From Vescimonas fastidiosa (lineage in GTDB: Bacteria; Bacillota; Clostridia; Oscillospirales; Oscillospiraceae): a DNA stretch of 64,000 nt. Shown here in pieces: positions 1-8,079 of this stretch; position 1 is the first letter of the stretch, and the number at the start of each line of letters is the position of its first letter. The notes under the pieces are model-generated. The model had not been told where the DNA came from. It searched no databases and saw only the letters and a list, made by a program, of their open reading frames with translations. The stretch spans positions 62,001 through 126,000 of the forward strand of contig NZ_AP023415.1 in the NCBI RefSeq assembly GCF_018326305.1, in the 5' to 3' direction. Made by a program: the position numbers and the translations under genes.

Positions 1-142
1 CCTGCTCGTGGGGGGAGAGGAAGCCGCTCTCCTCCGGTATATTGCGGCTGCGGCAGCGCTCCAGAGCGTCCCACAGACGGCCCAGCAGCACCCGCTCCTC
101 CGCCGAGGCGGAGAGTTTATCCAAAAGAAGTCGTTTTTCCAT
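1..142 (-). CDS. YlmH-like S4-domain RNA-binding protein (partial, 3' end off the window)
   Basis: Only the first 47 codons are present; the gene runs off the left edge. It starts at an ATG whose complement lies at 140-142, preceded on the minus strand by a good GAGAGG ribosome-binding site. The N-terminus begins MEKRLLLDKL and continues with an acidic helical stretch (SAEERVLLGRLWD) ending near SGFLSPHEQ. This resembles the start of YlmH-type proteins, which carry a C-terminal S4 RNA-binding domain and act in ribosome rescue and cell division. The S4 domain itself is outside the window, so the call rests on N-terminal similarity recalled from the family and is moderate. Confidence 0.55.
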   Translation of the reverse strand, partial: MEKRLLLDKLSASAEERVLLGRLWDALERCRSRNIPEESGFLSPHEQ

Positions 143-194
143 TTAATTACCTCTCTGCTAAGCAAAAAGAATAATATTTGTGCGTTTAGAATTA

Positions 195-224
195 AAGCTG
201 CGCCCTATTGAAAGGACGCAGCTT
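195..224 (-). terminator. Rho-independent terminator after the zinc-ribbon gene
   Basis: On the minus strand the arms AAGCTGCG and CGCAGCTT form a perfect 8-bp stem, extended by CC/GG pairing and followed by TTTAATTCT. It lies directly downstream of the gene that ends at 229. Confidence 0.7.
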
Positions 225-228
225 ATAC

Positions 229-1008
229 TCAGTTAGTTCCGCCGCCGCGAACATTACAGGTAAGCGTTTGGCCATCTACAGTTGCGGTTATAGTGGTGAC
301 TTTACTTGCATCGTTAGAAACGCCAGTTACAATACCATCTGCGGAAATTGTTGCAACAGAAGTATCACCGATTTTCCATGTCACCGCAGAGTCAGTTCCG
401 TCAACGACCATTTGGACTTCTTCCCCGGGGGTAATGCTGAAATCATCTAAAGAGGTTCCTTCGTCCTGGAAGATAGATCTCAGTGTCAGGCCCTTTGCAG
501 GCACATCCGTCTGCTCCGTCCCCTTCACCGCTACGCTGCAGGAGGCGGTAAGGTCTCCTGCCTTGGCAGTGACCACGGCGCTGCCCTCGCCTACGGCCTT
601 CACGGTGCCGTCGGCGGAAACGGTGGCCACGGCTTCGTTGCTGCTGGAGAAGCTGACGATGCTTTCGCCTCCGGAGGCGGTGAGCTTCACGGTGCTGCCC
701 ACAGTGAGGTCGGCATTTCTTTGGCTGAGCGTCAGAGCCCGGACGGGCGTGTCGGTCTTGCCGCCGGTGAAAAGCTCGGTGAATTGGCTGCCGAAGATGG
801 TGCAGGCCACCAGACCCAGCACCAGCACCAGGCACGCCACCACGACACCGCCGCCCACCTTGGGCCGGGCCTTGGCGCCGCCTACCCGGCGTCCGCCGGT
901 CTTTACGGGCTTGCCGCTGTGCAGCTCCTCATCCTCCTGGCAGAAGGGACAGGTTTTATATGTATCGGAGAACATTTCTCCGCATTTGGGACATTTCAAA
1001 AGGCGCAT
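229..1008 (-). CDS. Zinc-ribbon, single-TM protein with two bacterial Ig-like (Big_2) domains
   Basis: A 259-residue protein. Residues 5-25 form a zinc ribbon with two CPxC knuckles (CPKC and CPFC). A basic linker leads to a hydrophobic membrane segment at about 52-72 (VVVACLVLVLGLVACTIFG). The outside portion holds two Big_2-type repeats, the first at about 90-160 (LTVGSTVKLTASG, AVATVSADGTVKAVGEGSA) and the second at about 175-255 (ISADGIVTGVSND). Big_2 domains are common in cell-surface adhesins; a cytoplasmic zinc ribbon joined to them is typical of uncharacterised Firmicute membrane proteins. The gene stands alone with its own terminator. Its function is unknown. Confidence 0.8.
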   Translation of the reverse strand: MRLLKCPKCGEMFSDTYKTCPFCQEDEELHSGKPVKTGGRRVGGAKARPKVGGGVVVACLVLVLGLVACTIFGSQFTELFTGGKTDTPVRALTLSQRNADLTVGSTVKLTASGGESIVSFSSSNEAVATVSADGTVKAVGEGSAVVTAKAGDLTASCSVAVKGTEQTDVPAKGLTLRSIFQDEGTSLDDFSITPGEEVQMVVDGTDSAVTWKIGDTSVATISADGIVTGVSNDASKVTTITATVDGQTLTCNVRGGGTN

Positions 1009-1104
1009 TGCTGATCCTCCTAACTTTACATAATTATTCTATACGGATTCTGCGCCTGCGTCAACTGGAAAACATGGGAATTCATCCTTTTTTAACAAGT
1101 TCCC

Positions 1105-1133
1105 TTGCAATTATTCCGCATCCTGCCTATAAT
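1105..1133 (+). promoter_or_regulatory. Sigma-A promoter for udk
   Basis: TTGCAA (1105-1110) and a perfect TATAAT (1128-1133) are separated by 17 bp, 33 bp before the udk start codon, with an AGGGGG ribosome-binding site in between. Confidence 0.8.
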
Positions 1134-1165
1134 GGAAGAAAAATGACAGCAGGGGGACATCGCTT

Positions 1166-1792
1166 ATGAACACCATGATCATCGGCATCGCCGGAGGTAC
1201 CGGCAGCGGCAAAACTACCCTCACCGACCATCTGGCCGCCCACTTCGGCTCGGCCATCAGCGTCGTACACCACGATAATTACTATAAGCGCCAGGATGTC
1301 CCCTTTGAGGAGCGCTGCAAGCAGAATTACGACCACCCCGATGCCTTTGATACCGGCCTCATGGTCAGCCAGCTCAAGGAGCTGAAGGCGGGCCGCCCCA
1401 TCCGCTGTCCGGTGTACTCCTACGCGGATCACAACCGCACGGAGGAAACGGTGCTCATTCAGCCTGCCCCGGTGATCATCGTGTAGGGCATCCTCATTTT
1501 CCACGATCCCCGCCTGCGGGAGCTGATGGATATTCGCATCTTCGTGGAGACGGACGCGGATGTGCGCATTCTGCGTCGGGCCCTGCGGGATGTGGAGGAG
1601 CGGGGCCGCTCCATGCAGTCCGTTGTGCAGCAGTATCTGACCACGGTGAAGCCCATGCACGAGCAGTTCGTGGAGCCTACGAGAAAGTTTGCCGACATCG
1701 TGGTGCTGGAGGGAGGTCACAATCTGGTGGCTCTGGACCTTATCATGCAGCGCATCGCCGGCCATATCGCAGAGGAAGCGGCGCATGAATAA
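1166..1792 (+). pseudogene. udk: Uridine kinase interrupted by an in-frame TAG
   Basis: Uridine kinase phosphorylates uridine and cytidine in pyrimidine salvage. The N-terminal part (107 codons) has the Walker A loop GGTGSGKTT at about residues 10-18 and the substrate region HHDNYYK. The reading frame then meets TAG at 1484-1486 and continues in the same frame ([20 protein letters not shown]) to 1792, giving the rest of a normal-length enzyme of about 208 residues. The family has VEGIL here, so the change is GAG to TAG at a conserved Glu. Unless the TAG is read through or is a sequence error, the product is truncated and inactive. The promoter is strong and the 3' end overlaps the next start codon, so the locus still carries a downstream gene. 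Confidence 0.85.
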
Positions 1793-2543
1793 GATACTCC
1801 GTTATAGCCTGGCGGTGCTTTTTATAGGCCTGGGCCTATATTTTCTGCTGCCCTTAGGCATCGGCGTGCGCCATATAGGCATGTTTGCCCCGGCGGCGGT
1901 ATTCGGCATCTTTGCCTGGATACTCCTGCGCCCGCAGAAGGTAAAGGCACTGCTCACCGGGCGGCATCGGGCCCTGTGGCGAACGCTGCTGGCCCTGTTT
2001 GCGGCGGGGCTTATGTGCGTGGATGTGATTTTGGGCCTCATGGTGCGCCAGGCGGTGAATCGGCCCGAAAGCGACGCGCCCTGCACGGTTTTGGTCCTGG
2101 GCTGCGAAATTCGGGGCCTGCGCCCCAGTAAGATGCTCCAGGCCCGTATCGACAGTGCCTATGACTACCTTGCGGCCAATCCCCGGGCCGTGTGCGTGGC
2201 CTGCGGCGGCATGGCCGACGACGAGATCATCTCCGAGGCCCGGTGCATTCGGGACGAGCTGGTGCGCCGGGGTATCGACCCGGGTCGCATCTACCTGGAG
2301 GAAAAGTCCGAGAATACCAGGCAGAACATCGCCTTTGCCGCGGACATCATCAAGGAAAACGGCCTGCCCACGGAAATAGCCGTAGCCAGCGACAATTTCC
2401 ACCAGCTCCGCTCGTCCATTTACGCAAAGAAAAGCGGCCTTTCGGCCTATTCCCTGGGCTGCCGCTCCTACTGGCTCTTAGGCCCCGGTTATTGGGCCCG
2501 GGAGACCATCGCCGTGGCCGCGGCGTTTACATTGGGAAGATAA
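1785..2543 (+). CDS. YdcF/SanA-like DUF218 membrane protein
   Basis: 252 residues. The start at 1785 is chosen because it follows an AGAGGAAG ribosome-binding site and overlaps the udk end by 8 bp, indicating translational coupling. Three hydrophobic segments lie in the first 90 residues, followed by the DUF218 domain: [10 protein letters not shown] at about 100, the Gly-rich VACGG turn, the [10 protein letters not shown] helix and the [11 protein letters not shown] signature that defines the family. The family includes SanA and YdcF, linked to envelope integrity and possibly nucleotide or lipid-carrier binding; the reaction is not established. A terminator follows immediately. Confidence 0.85.
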   Translation: MNKILRYSLAVLFIGLGLYFLLPLGIGVRHIGMFAPAAVFGIFAWILLRPQKVKALLTGRHRALWRTLLALFAAGLMCVDVILGLMVRQAVNRPESDAPCTVLVLGCEIRGLRPSKMLQARIDSAYDYLAANPRAVCVACGGMADDEIISEARCIRDELVRRGIDPGRIYLEEKSENTRQNIAFAADIIKENGLPTEIAVASDNFHQLRSSIYAKKSGLSAYSLGCRSYWLLGPGYWARETIAVAAAFTLGR

Positions 2544-2545
2544 CG

Positions 2546-2587
2546 AAAGACCCTGCCAGGCGTCCATGAACCGGGCAGGGTCTTTTT
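2546..2587. terminator. Terminator between convergent genes
   Basis: The arms AAAGACCCTGCC and GGGCAGGGTCTTT form a strong stem followed on the plus strand by TTTTT. It ends the udk/DUF218 unit and may also serve the convergent trigger factor gene. Confidence 0.85.
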
Positions 2588-2618
2588 GCGTTTATTTGTA
2601 ATAAGGCAGGGGGGAGGC

Positions 2619-3875
2619 TCAGATCTCCTTCCCGCTGTCCACCACAATGGCCCGTGCCCGGGCCAGGCGCAGGTCGTGGGTCAGGCGCTCTATGGGCAGG
2701 TTCTGCTTCAGCTGCTCCGGGGTCATGCCGTACAGGGCGGACATCTGGGTGTATTTCTCCTCCAGCTCCGCGTCGGTAAACCGGATGTTTTCCAGTCGGG
2801 CGATCTCTGTCATGGCCAGCTCAAACTCCACCGAGGCCCGGGCGCTGCTCTCCGCCTGCCGGCGCAGATCCTCCCGGGTAATGCCCGCCATCTCCAGATA
2901 GGCGTCCATGGTGGCCCCTTGGCTCTGAAGCTGCTGCTCCATGTCCTGCAGGAGACCGTCCAGCTGGCACTGGACCATCCGCTCCGGAATGTCCACCTCC
3001 ATCCCGGCAATGACCTGCTGCACCAGGGCATCGGCGTAGGCGTCGGCGGCCTCCTGCTGCTTTGCGCGCACCGTCTGCTCCATGATGCTCCGGCGCAGGG
3101 CGGAGGTGTCGGCATAGCCCTGGGCCTTGGCAAATTCGTCGTTCATGTCGGGCTGCACCCGGCGTGTTATCTTGTGGACCTTGATGTGGAACACCGCGTC
3201 CTTGCCCGCCAGCTCCGGGGCATACTGGGTGGGGAAGGTGACGGCAATGTCCCGCTCGCCGCCCACGGCCAGCCCGGCCACCTGCTCCTCAAACCCGGGG
3301 ATGAAGTAGCCGCTGCCCAGCAGCAGGGGATACTGCTCCGCCTTGCCGCCCTCAAAGGGTACGCCGTCCACGAAGCCCTCAAAGTCCAGCACCACCTCGT
3401 CGCCCATGGCGGCCTTCTCCGGGTGCTCCTCGGTGAGATGATTCTGCAGGTATTCCCCAATGGCGGCGGTAACATCGTCGTCAGACAGCTCCACCTGGGG
3501 CCGGGGAGCGGAGAGACCCTTGTACTGCCCTAGCTTCACCTCCGGGTAGAGGTCGATGAGGGCGCTGAATACATAGCCCTCGGGCCCGATGGCCTCCACG
3601 GTCAGCTCCGGGGCCCCGGCCACGCTGATGTCCTCCTGGCGCACGGCCTCCACCAGGGCAATGGGGAAAGTGCTATTCACCGCGTCCTGGTAAAACACAT
3701 CGGCTCCGTGCTTTTCCTCCATCTCCTGCCGGGTGGGAAGGGAGCCGTCCTCCTTTGTAAACAGCGCCTTGCTCCGCTCATAGGCCTCCTCCAGCGCCTT
3801 TTCCCAGGCCTCCTGTTCCACCTGAATGGTCAGCACCACCCGGCGGTTCTCTTTATTTTCCCGTTTCAGCAGCAT
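2619..3875 (-). CDS. tig: Trigger factor-type peptidyl-prolyl isomerase/chaperone, divergent N-terminus
   Basis: 418 residues with the trigger factor order: N-terminal domain (1-105), FKBP-type isomerase domain (about 140-230; GDEVVLDFEGFVDG, LLLGSGYFIPGFEEQVAG, FPTQYAPELAGKDAVFHI) and a long helical C-terminal chaperone domain. The ribosome-docking loop of ordinary trigger factors (GFRxGxxP) is absent; the equivalent stretch reads LFTKEDGSLPTRQEMEEKHG. Canonical contact with ribosomal protein L23 is therefore doubtful, and this may be a specialised paralogue with the main trigger factor elsewhere. The start has an AGGAGG ribosome-binding site. It is a single-gene unit. Confidence 0.85.
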   Translation of the reverse strand: MLLKRENKENRRVVLTIQVEQEAWEKALEEAYERSKALFTKEDGSLPTRQEMEEKHGADVFYQDAVNSTFPIALVEAVRQEDISVAGAPELTVEAIGPEGYVFSALIDLYPEVKLGQYKGLSAPRPQVELSDDDVTAAIGEYLQNHLTEEHPEKAAMGDEVVLDFEGFVDGVPFEGGKAEQYPLLLGSGYFIPGFEEQVAGLAVGGERDIAVTFPTQYAPELAGKDAVFHIKVHKITRRVQPDMNDEFAKAQGYADTSALRRSIMEQTVRAKQQEAADAYADALVQQVIAGMEVDIPERMVQCQLDGLLQDMEQQLQSQGATMDAYLEMAGITREDLRRQAESSARASVEFELAMTEIARLENIRFTDAELEEKYTQMSALYGMTPEQLKQNLPIERLTHDLRLARARAIVVDSGKEI

Positions 3876-3909
3876 ACTGCATCCTCCTCAAAATTTGACA
3901 GATGCATAC

Positions 3910-3939
3910 AGTATAATATAAAGCCGCCCCTTTCCGCAA
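3910..3939 (-). promoter_or_regulatory. Promoter of the trigger factor gene
   Basis: On the minus strand TTGCGG (3934-3939) and TATACT (3910-3915) are spaced 18 bp apart, about 35 bp before the start codon. Confidence 0.6.
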
Positions 3940-3990
3940 GTCGCCGCGTATAAAAAATGTTAAAAATTTGTGATATTTCCGTTTCTCCCT

Positions 3991-4019
3991 ATGGCATCTG
4001 CCGGGAAATGTGCTATAAT
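3991..4019 (+). promoter_or_regulatory. Probable promoter of the PAP2-crp unit
   Basis: A perfect TATAAT lies at 4014-4019 with a weaker ATGGCA 17 bp upstream. It implies a leader of about 130 nt that contains a hairpin-rich stretch (4050-4143). Confidence 0.5.
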
Positions 4020-4077
4020 GGCAGGGTGTCTATTTGCGGCCCAATATGAGGAGCTGCTTTCCCCAAAAGCCTTGCAG

Positions 4078-4143
4078 GGGTTGCCTTCCCTGCAGACCAC
4101 AAGCCTTTTGGCAAAAAAACGGAGTTTTTTCGCCAGCATAAGT
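4078..4143. repeat. Dispersed palindromic element, copy 1 (opposite orientation to 21411-21450)
   Basis: Positions 4104-4136 read, in reverse complement, as CTGGCGAAAAAACTCC followed by GTTTTTTTGCCAAAAGGCTT, almost identical to 21412-21447. The core is an imperfect palindrome (GGC-AAAAAAC-gGAG-TTTTTT-GCC). The left side pairs TGCAGGG with CCCTGCA. It lies in the leader of the PAP2 gene. Confidence 0.6.
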
Positions 4144-4157
4144 GTCGGAGGATATTC

Positions 4158-4865
4158 ATGCAAAAAATCAAGCACTTCATCAAAACCCATCCCCATATGT
4201 GGTGGGGTCTGTATCTGCCGGTGTACCTCATTCTGTATTTCGTTGTGGAGCATGTGGTCACCGACAATTACTGGCCCACCCAAACGGTCATCGACAACTA
4301 TATCCCCTTCTGCGAGTATTTCGTCATCCCCTATGATAGCTGGGGCATCCTGCTGTTTATCCTGGGCGTGTTTTTTATTGTAAAGGACCCGGAGAGCTTC
4401 CGGCGCTATATGTGGTTCATTGCCATCGCCTATACCACCGCCACCCTTTTTTGCTTCCTGGTGCCCAACGGCCAGGACCTGCGCCCGGCGGAGCTGCCCC
4501 GGCAGAATATCTGCACCTGGATCCTGCAAATGACCTGGGCCGCCGATAATAATGCCAATGTTTTCCCCAGCGTCCATGTGCTGGGCGTGGTGGCGGCCAT
4601 CGCCGCCATGTGGCACTCGCCGAAGCTGAAGCGGGTCTGGCAGATCGCCGGCACCGTTTGGTTTGTCATCATCGCGGCGTCTACCCTGCTTGTGAAGCAG
4701 CACGCCTTCATCGATTTGGCTGCTGCCCTGGTGTGGGGCGCCGTGGTCTATGTCATCGTGTATGTCATCATCGGGCATAAGAGAGATAAAATGGGTCTGC
4801 GCTGCGGCGCGGAGGACCCGGGAAGGGAGGACGGTCATGACCATTCCCCAGACCCCCGTATTTGA
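4158..4865 (+). CDS. PAP2-family membrane phosphatase
   Basis: 235 residues with about six membrane segments. The phosphatase signature is visible as FPSVHV (about 138-143) and KQHAFIDLAAA (about 178-188), the second and third PAP2 motifs with the catalytic His residues; an upstream K-R motif is less clear. Family members remove phosphate from phosphatidic acid, undecaprenyl pyrophosphate or related lipids at the outer membrane face. The architecture also resembles inositol phosphorylceramide synthase-like proteins, so the lipid substrate is open. The start follows GGAGG. The last 29 bp overlap the crp/fnr gene, so the two are translationally linked. Confidence 0.8.
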   Translation: MQKIKHFIKTHPHMWWGLYLPVYLILYFVVEHVVTDNYWPTQTVIDNYIPFCEYFVIPYDSWGILLFILGVFFIVKDPESFRRYMWFIAIAYTTATLFCFLVPNGQDLRPAELPRQNICTWILQMTWAADNNANVFPSVHVLGVVAAIAAMWHSPKLKRVWQIAGTVWFVIIAASTLLVKQHAFIDLAAALVWGAVVYVIVYVIIGHKRDKMGLRCGAEDPGREDGHDHSPDPRI

Positions 4866-5496
4866 GGGTATCACGGCGGAGGAGTGCCGCCGCATCTATG
4901 AGTGCTTCGGCGTTCGGGAGCGGCGCTTTAAGCCCGAGGAGCAGATTTACGACTTCGGCAGCGGCGGACACAGCATCGGCATCTTAGTCTCCGGCTCCGC
5001 CATCGTGGAGCGTGTAGACCGCCGGGGCGACCGCACCATTTTGGAGCATCTTCTGCCCGGGGGTGTGTTCGGTGAGATGCTCATGTTTCAGAATGTCCTG
5101 GGCGACAGCATCGATGTGTCCTGCGAAAAGTCCTGCTCCGTCTGGTTCTTCCCCCAGGAAAAGCTGGAAAACCGCTGCGAAAAAAACTGCGGCCATCACA
5201 ACCGCATGATCGAGAATATGTTCCACCTCATTGCCGAGAAGGCCACGGCCCTGTCCGAGCGGGTGGAGGTGCTCAGCCGCCGCAGCATCCGGGATAAGCT
5301 GCTGTGCTATTTCTCCCTCCAGCAGGCCAAAAACGGCGGCAGCTTCACCCTGCCCTTTTCCCTCAGCGCCTTGGCCGATTACATATCCACCGACCGCAGC
5401 GCCATGATGCGGGAACTGAAAAAGCTCCGCGAGGGCGGCGTGGTGCAGATCGAGGGTCGAAAAGTTACGATTTTAGCCGAGGATATTGCCCCGTAG
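4837..5496 (+). CDS. Crp/Fnr-family transcriptional regulator
   Basis: 219 residues; the start at 4837 is chosen for its GGAAGGGAGG ribosome-binding site. Residues 10-130 form a cyclic-nucleotide-binding-type beta-roll (FGSGGHSIGILVSGSAIV, LLPGGVFGEMLMF). The C-terminal winged helix (about 150-215) has the recognition helix LADYISTDRSAMMRELKKL. It lacks the N-terminal Cys cluster of Fnr, so oxygen sensing by a 4Fe-4S cluster is not supported, although several Cys occur around 103-127. The ligand is unknown. It ends in TAG just before the promoter of nfnAB, a likely but unproven target. Confidence 0.85.
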   Translation: MTIPQTPVFEGITAEECRRIYECFGVRERRFKPEEQIYDFGSGGHSIGILVSGSAIVERVDRRGDRTILEHLLPGGVFGEMLMFQNVLGDSIDVSCEKSCSVWFFPQEKLENRCEKNCGHHNRMIENMFHLIAEKATALSERVEVLSRRSIRDKLLCYFSLQQAKNGGSFTLPFSLSALADYISTDRSAMMRELKKLREGGVVQIEGRKVTILAEDIAP

Positions 5497-5499
5497 GAA

Positions 5500-5527
5500 T
5501 TGACAAAAGAAGATTTAATGTTAAAAT
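5500..5527 (+). promoter_or_regulatory. Promoter of nfnAB
   Basis: Consensus TTGACA (5500-5505) and TAAAAT (5522-5527), 16 bp apart, lie immediately after the crp/fnr stop codon. The leader is about 65 nt. Confidence 0.75.
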
Positions 5528-5600
5528 AAAAACGAGATTATTCTCCCCAAGTAAGAGAGCGTATTCTTGCAAAAACTCACAAGGAAGGAAGATAGCACCT

Positions 5601-6443
5601 ATGTATCGCATTGTTACAAAAACAGCTCTGAAGCCTACTGTGATCCTGTATGAGATCGAGGCCCCCATGGTGGCGAAGAAGGCTCAGCCGGGCCAGTTCA
5701 TCATCCTGCGGGTAGATGAAAACGGCGAGCGTATCCCCATCACCATCCATGATTACGATCGGGAGAAGGGTACCGTCACCATCATCGTTCAGACCGTGGG
5801 CGCCACCACCGAGAAGCTCAGCCATAAGCAGCAGGGCGACTGCCTCCACGACTTTGTAGGCCCCCTGGGCAAGCCCACCGAGACCGAGGGCAAGAAGAAG
5901 GTCTGCGTAGTGGGCGGCGGCGTAGGCTGCGCCATTGCCTATCCTGTGCTGAAGAAGTTCCACGACTGCGGGGCTGAGGTCCACGCCGTGGTGGGCTTTA
6001 AGAATAAGGATGTTGTGATCCTGGAGGATAAGTTCCGGGCCGTTTCCTCCGTGCTGAAGGTCTGCACCGACGACGGCTCCTACGGCCAGAAGGGCCTTGT
6101 CACCGAGGCGCTGAAGGAGCTGCTGGATGCGGGCAATGTATATGATGAGATTTTCGCCATCGGCCCCATGGTGATGATGAAGTTCGTCAGCAAGACCACC
6201 GAGCCCTACGGCGTGCCCACCACGGTGTCCATGAGCCCCATCATGATCGACGGCACCGGTATGTGCGGCGGCTGCCGCCTGACTGTGGGCGGCGAGACCA
6301 AGTTCGCCTGCGTAGACGGCCCCGACTTCGACGGGCACAAGGTGGACTGGGACCTGGCTGTCAAGCGCAACCAGATGTATCACGATTTCGAGGTACATAA
6401 GCACGAAGAGGTCTGCAACCTCTTCAAGAAGGAGGTAAAGTAA
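5601..6443 (+). CDS. nfnA: NfnA-type ferredoxin:NADP+ oxidoreductase subunit (FAD/2Fe-2S)
   Basis: 280 residues, the usual size for NfnA/sulfide dehydrogenase subunit B-like proteins. The N-terminal FAD-binding beta-barrel (about 1-95; RIPITIHDYD) is followed by an NAD(P)-binding fold (KKVCVVGGGVGCAIAYPVL at about 98) and a C-terminal 2Fe-2S site (GTGMCGGCRLTVGG, then FACVDGP). With NfnB this forms the enzyme that couples NADH and reduced ferredoxin to NADPH formation by flavin-based electron bifurcation. It starts after AAGGAAGGAAG and is followed 1 bp later by nfnB. Dihydroorotate dehydrogenase electron-transfer subunits are close relatives, but the nfnB neighbour decides the call. Confidence 0.9.
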   Translation: MYRIVTKTALKPTVILYEIEAPMVAKKAQPGQFIILRVDENGERIPITIHDYDREKGTVTIIVQTVGATTEKLSHKQQGDCLHDFVGPLGKPTETEGKKKVCVVGGGVGCAIAYPVLKKFHDCGAEVHAVVGFKNKDVVILEDKFRAVSSVLKVCTDDGSYGQKGLVTEALKELLDAGNVYDEIFAIGPMVMMKFVSKTTEPYGVPTTVSMSPIMIDGTGMCGGCRLTVGGETKFACVDGPDFDGHKVDWDLAVKRNQMYHDFEVHKHEEVCNLFKKEVK

Positions 6444-6444
6444 C

Positions 6445-7839
6445 ATGGCTGTGAATATGCGTCAGGATAAGAATCCCATGCCTTCTCAGGACCCCAATGT
6501 CCGCAATCATAATTTCCTGGAGGTGGCCCTGGGCTACACCGAGGAGCAGGCTCTGGACGAGGCTGCCCGGTGTCTCAACTGCAAGGCCCACCCCTGTGTA
6601 AACGGCTGCCCCGTGAATGTCCGCATCCCCGAGTTCATTCAGAAGATCGTGGAAAAGGACTATGAGGGCGCCTATCAGGTCATTCACCAGACCAGCTCCC
6701 TGCCCGCCGTGTGCGGCCGCGTCTGCCCCCAGGAGAGCCAGTGCGAGATGCACTGCGTCCGGGGCAAGAAGGGCGAGGCCGTGGGTATCGGCCGCCTGGA
6801 GCGCTTCGTGGCCGACTGGCACAACGCCCACAGCACCGAGGCCCCCGAAAAGCCCCAGTCCAACGGCCATAAGGTAGCCGTGGTAGGCTCCGGCCCTGCC
6901 GGCCTCACCTGCGCCGGCGACCTGGCCAAGAAGGGCTACGATGTCACCGTGTACGAGGCCCTGCATCTGGCCGGCGGCGTGCTGGTGTACGGCATCCCCG
7001 AGTTCCGTCTGCCCAAGACCATCGTGCAGAAGGAAGTGGACGGCCTGAAGGCTATGGGCGTGAAGGTGGAGACCAACATCGTCGTGGGCCGCACCATCAC
7101 CATCGACGAGCTGATGGAGGAGAACGGCTTTGAGGCCGTGTTTGTAGGCTCCGGCGCAGGCCTGCCCATGTTCATGCACATCCCCGGCGAGAACCTCAAG
7201 GGCGTGTATTCCGCCAATGAGTTCCTCACCCGTATCAACCTTATGAAGGCCTATAAGCCCGACTCCGACACCCCCATCATGGACCTCAAGGGCAAGAAGG
7301 TGGCTGTGGTCGGCGGCGGCAATGTGGCCATGGATGCCGCCCGCTGCTCCAAGCGCCTGGGCGCCGAGGTGTATGTGGTGTACCGCCGCGGCATGGAGGA
7401 GCTTCCCGCCCGTCATGAGGAGGTGGAGCACGCCATCGAGGAGGGCGTCATCTTCAAGACCCTCAATAACCCCGTTCAGATCAACGGCGATGAGCAGGAC
7501 TGCGTGAAGTCCATGACCTGCATCGAGATGGAGCTGGGCGAGCCGGACGCCTCCGGCCGTCGCCGCCCCGTGGAGAAGCAGGGCAGCGAGTTCGACCTTC
7601 CCGTGGACGCCGTCATCATGTCCCTGGGCACCACCCCCAACCCCCTCATCAAGGCCACTACCAAGGGCCTGGAGGTCAATAAGAAGGGCTGCATCATCGT
7701 CAATGAGGACGGCCTCACCTCCCGTGAGGGCGTGTACGCCGGCGGCGATGCCGTTACCGGCGCTGCCACCGTCATCCTGGCCATGGGCGCCGGCAAGCTG
7801 GGCGCCAAGTCCATCGATGAGTTCCTGAGCGCAAAGTAA
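6445..7839 (+). CDS. nfnB: NfnB / GltD-like flavoprotein with 4Fe-4S clusters
   Basis: 464 residues, matching NfnB and the small subunit of glutamate synthase. The N-terminal region binds two 4Fe-4S clusters (CLNCKAHPCVNGCPV at about 43-57; CGRVCPQESQCEMHC at about 90-104). Two dinucleotide-binding folds follow: FAD (VAVVGSGPAGLTCAGDLA, about 149) and NADPH (KVAVVGGGNVAMDAAR, about 285). It ends with a second FAD segment (GVYAGGDAVTGAATVILAMGAG). It starts after GGAGG at the nfnA end. The pair is best read as cytoplasmic NADH-dependent ferredoxin:NADP+ oxidoreductase, since no large glutamate synthase subunit is nearby. Annotation as gltA/gltD is common for the same family. Confidence 0.9.
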   Translation: MAVNMRQDKNPMPSQDPNVRNHNFLEVALGYTEEQALDEAARCLNCKAHPCVNGCPVNVRIPEFIQKIVEKDYEGAYQVIHQTSSLPAVCGRVCPQESQCEMHCVRGKKGEAVGIGRLERFVADWHNAHSTEAPEKPQSNGHKVAVVGSGPAGLTCAGDLAKKGYDVTVYEALHLAGGVLVYGIPEFRLPKTIVQKEVDGLKAMGVKVETNIVVGRTITIDELMEENGFEAVFVGSGAGLPMFMHIPGENLKGVYSANEFLTRINLMKAYKPDSDTPIMDLKGKKVAVVGGGNVAMDAARCSKRLGAEVYVVYRRGMEELPARHEEVEHAIEEGVIFKTLNNPVQINGDEQDCVKSMTCIEMELGEPDASGRRRPVEKQGSEFDLPVDAVIMSLGTTPNPLIKATTKGLEVNKKGCIIVNEDGLTSREGVYAGGDAVTGAATVILAMGAGKLGAKSIDEFLSAK

Positions 7840-7856
7840 GCCAATACATAATAAAA

Positions 7857-7886
7857 GGGCGGGAGAGTCACTTCTCCCGCCTTTCT
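7857..7886 (+). terminator. Terminator of nfnAB
   Basis: The stem AGGCGGGAGA/TCTCCCGCCT has a 6-nt loop and is followed by TTTCT, 18 nt after the stop codon. Confidence 0.8.
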
Positions 7887-7910
7887 ATACGGACGGAAAC
7901 GCTTCCTGCA

Positions 7911-8000
7911 CCCCTCCGTAGGGGCCTGCCTCCCGGACGACCCGAACCGGGCTTGTACAAATGCCATCGCCCTCCGTAGGGGCAGGGTTCTACCCCGCCC
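7911..8000. repeat. Two copies of the CCTCCGTAGGGGC intergenic repeat
   Basis: The core CCTCCGTAGGGGC occurs twice, each followed by a short C/G-rich arm. The same core recurs in most intergenic gaps of the window. Confidence 0.7.
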
Positions 8001-8040
8001 GTTGCGTCAAATCTCATCATAGAAAACAACCGAAATCAAC

Positions 8041-8075
8041 AAAAAACTCTCTCCCGGTCCGGGAGAGAGTTTTTT
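8041..8075. terminator. Bidirectional terminator
   Basis: The 11-bp arms CTCTCTCCCGG and CCGGGAGAGAG surround a single T, flanked by A5 on the left and T6 on the right. It ends coaX on the minus strand and can stop readthrough from nfnAB. Confidence 0.9.
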
Positions 8076-8079
8076 CTGC

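Noticed and set aside
1166..1792. TAG read as an amino acid genome-wide
   Set aside because: The crp/fnr gene at 4837-5496 ends in TAG at the expected family length, so TAG acts as a stop here.
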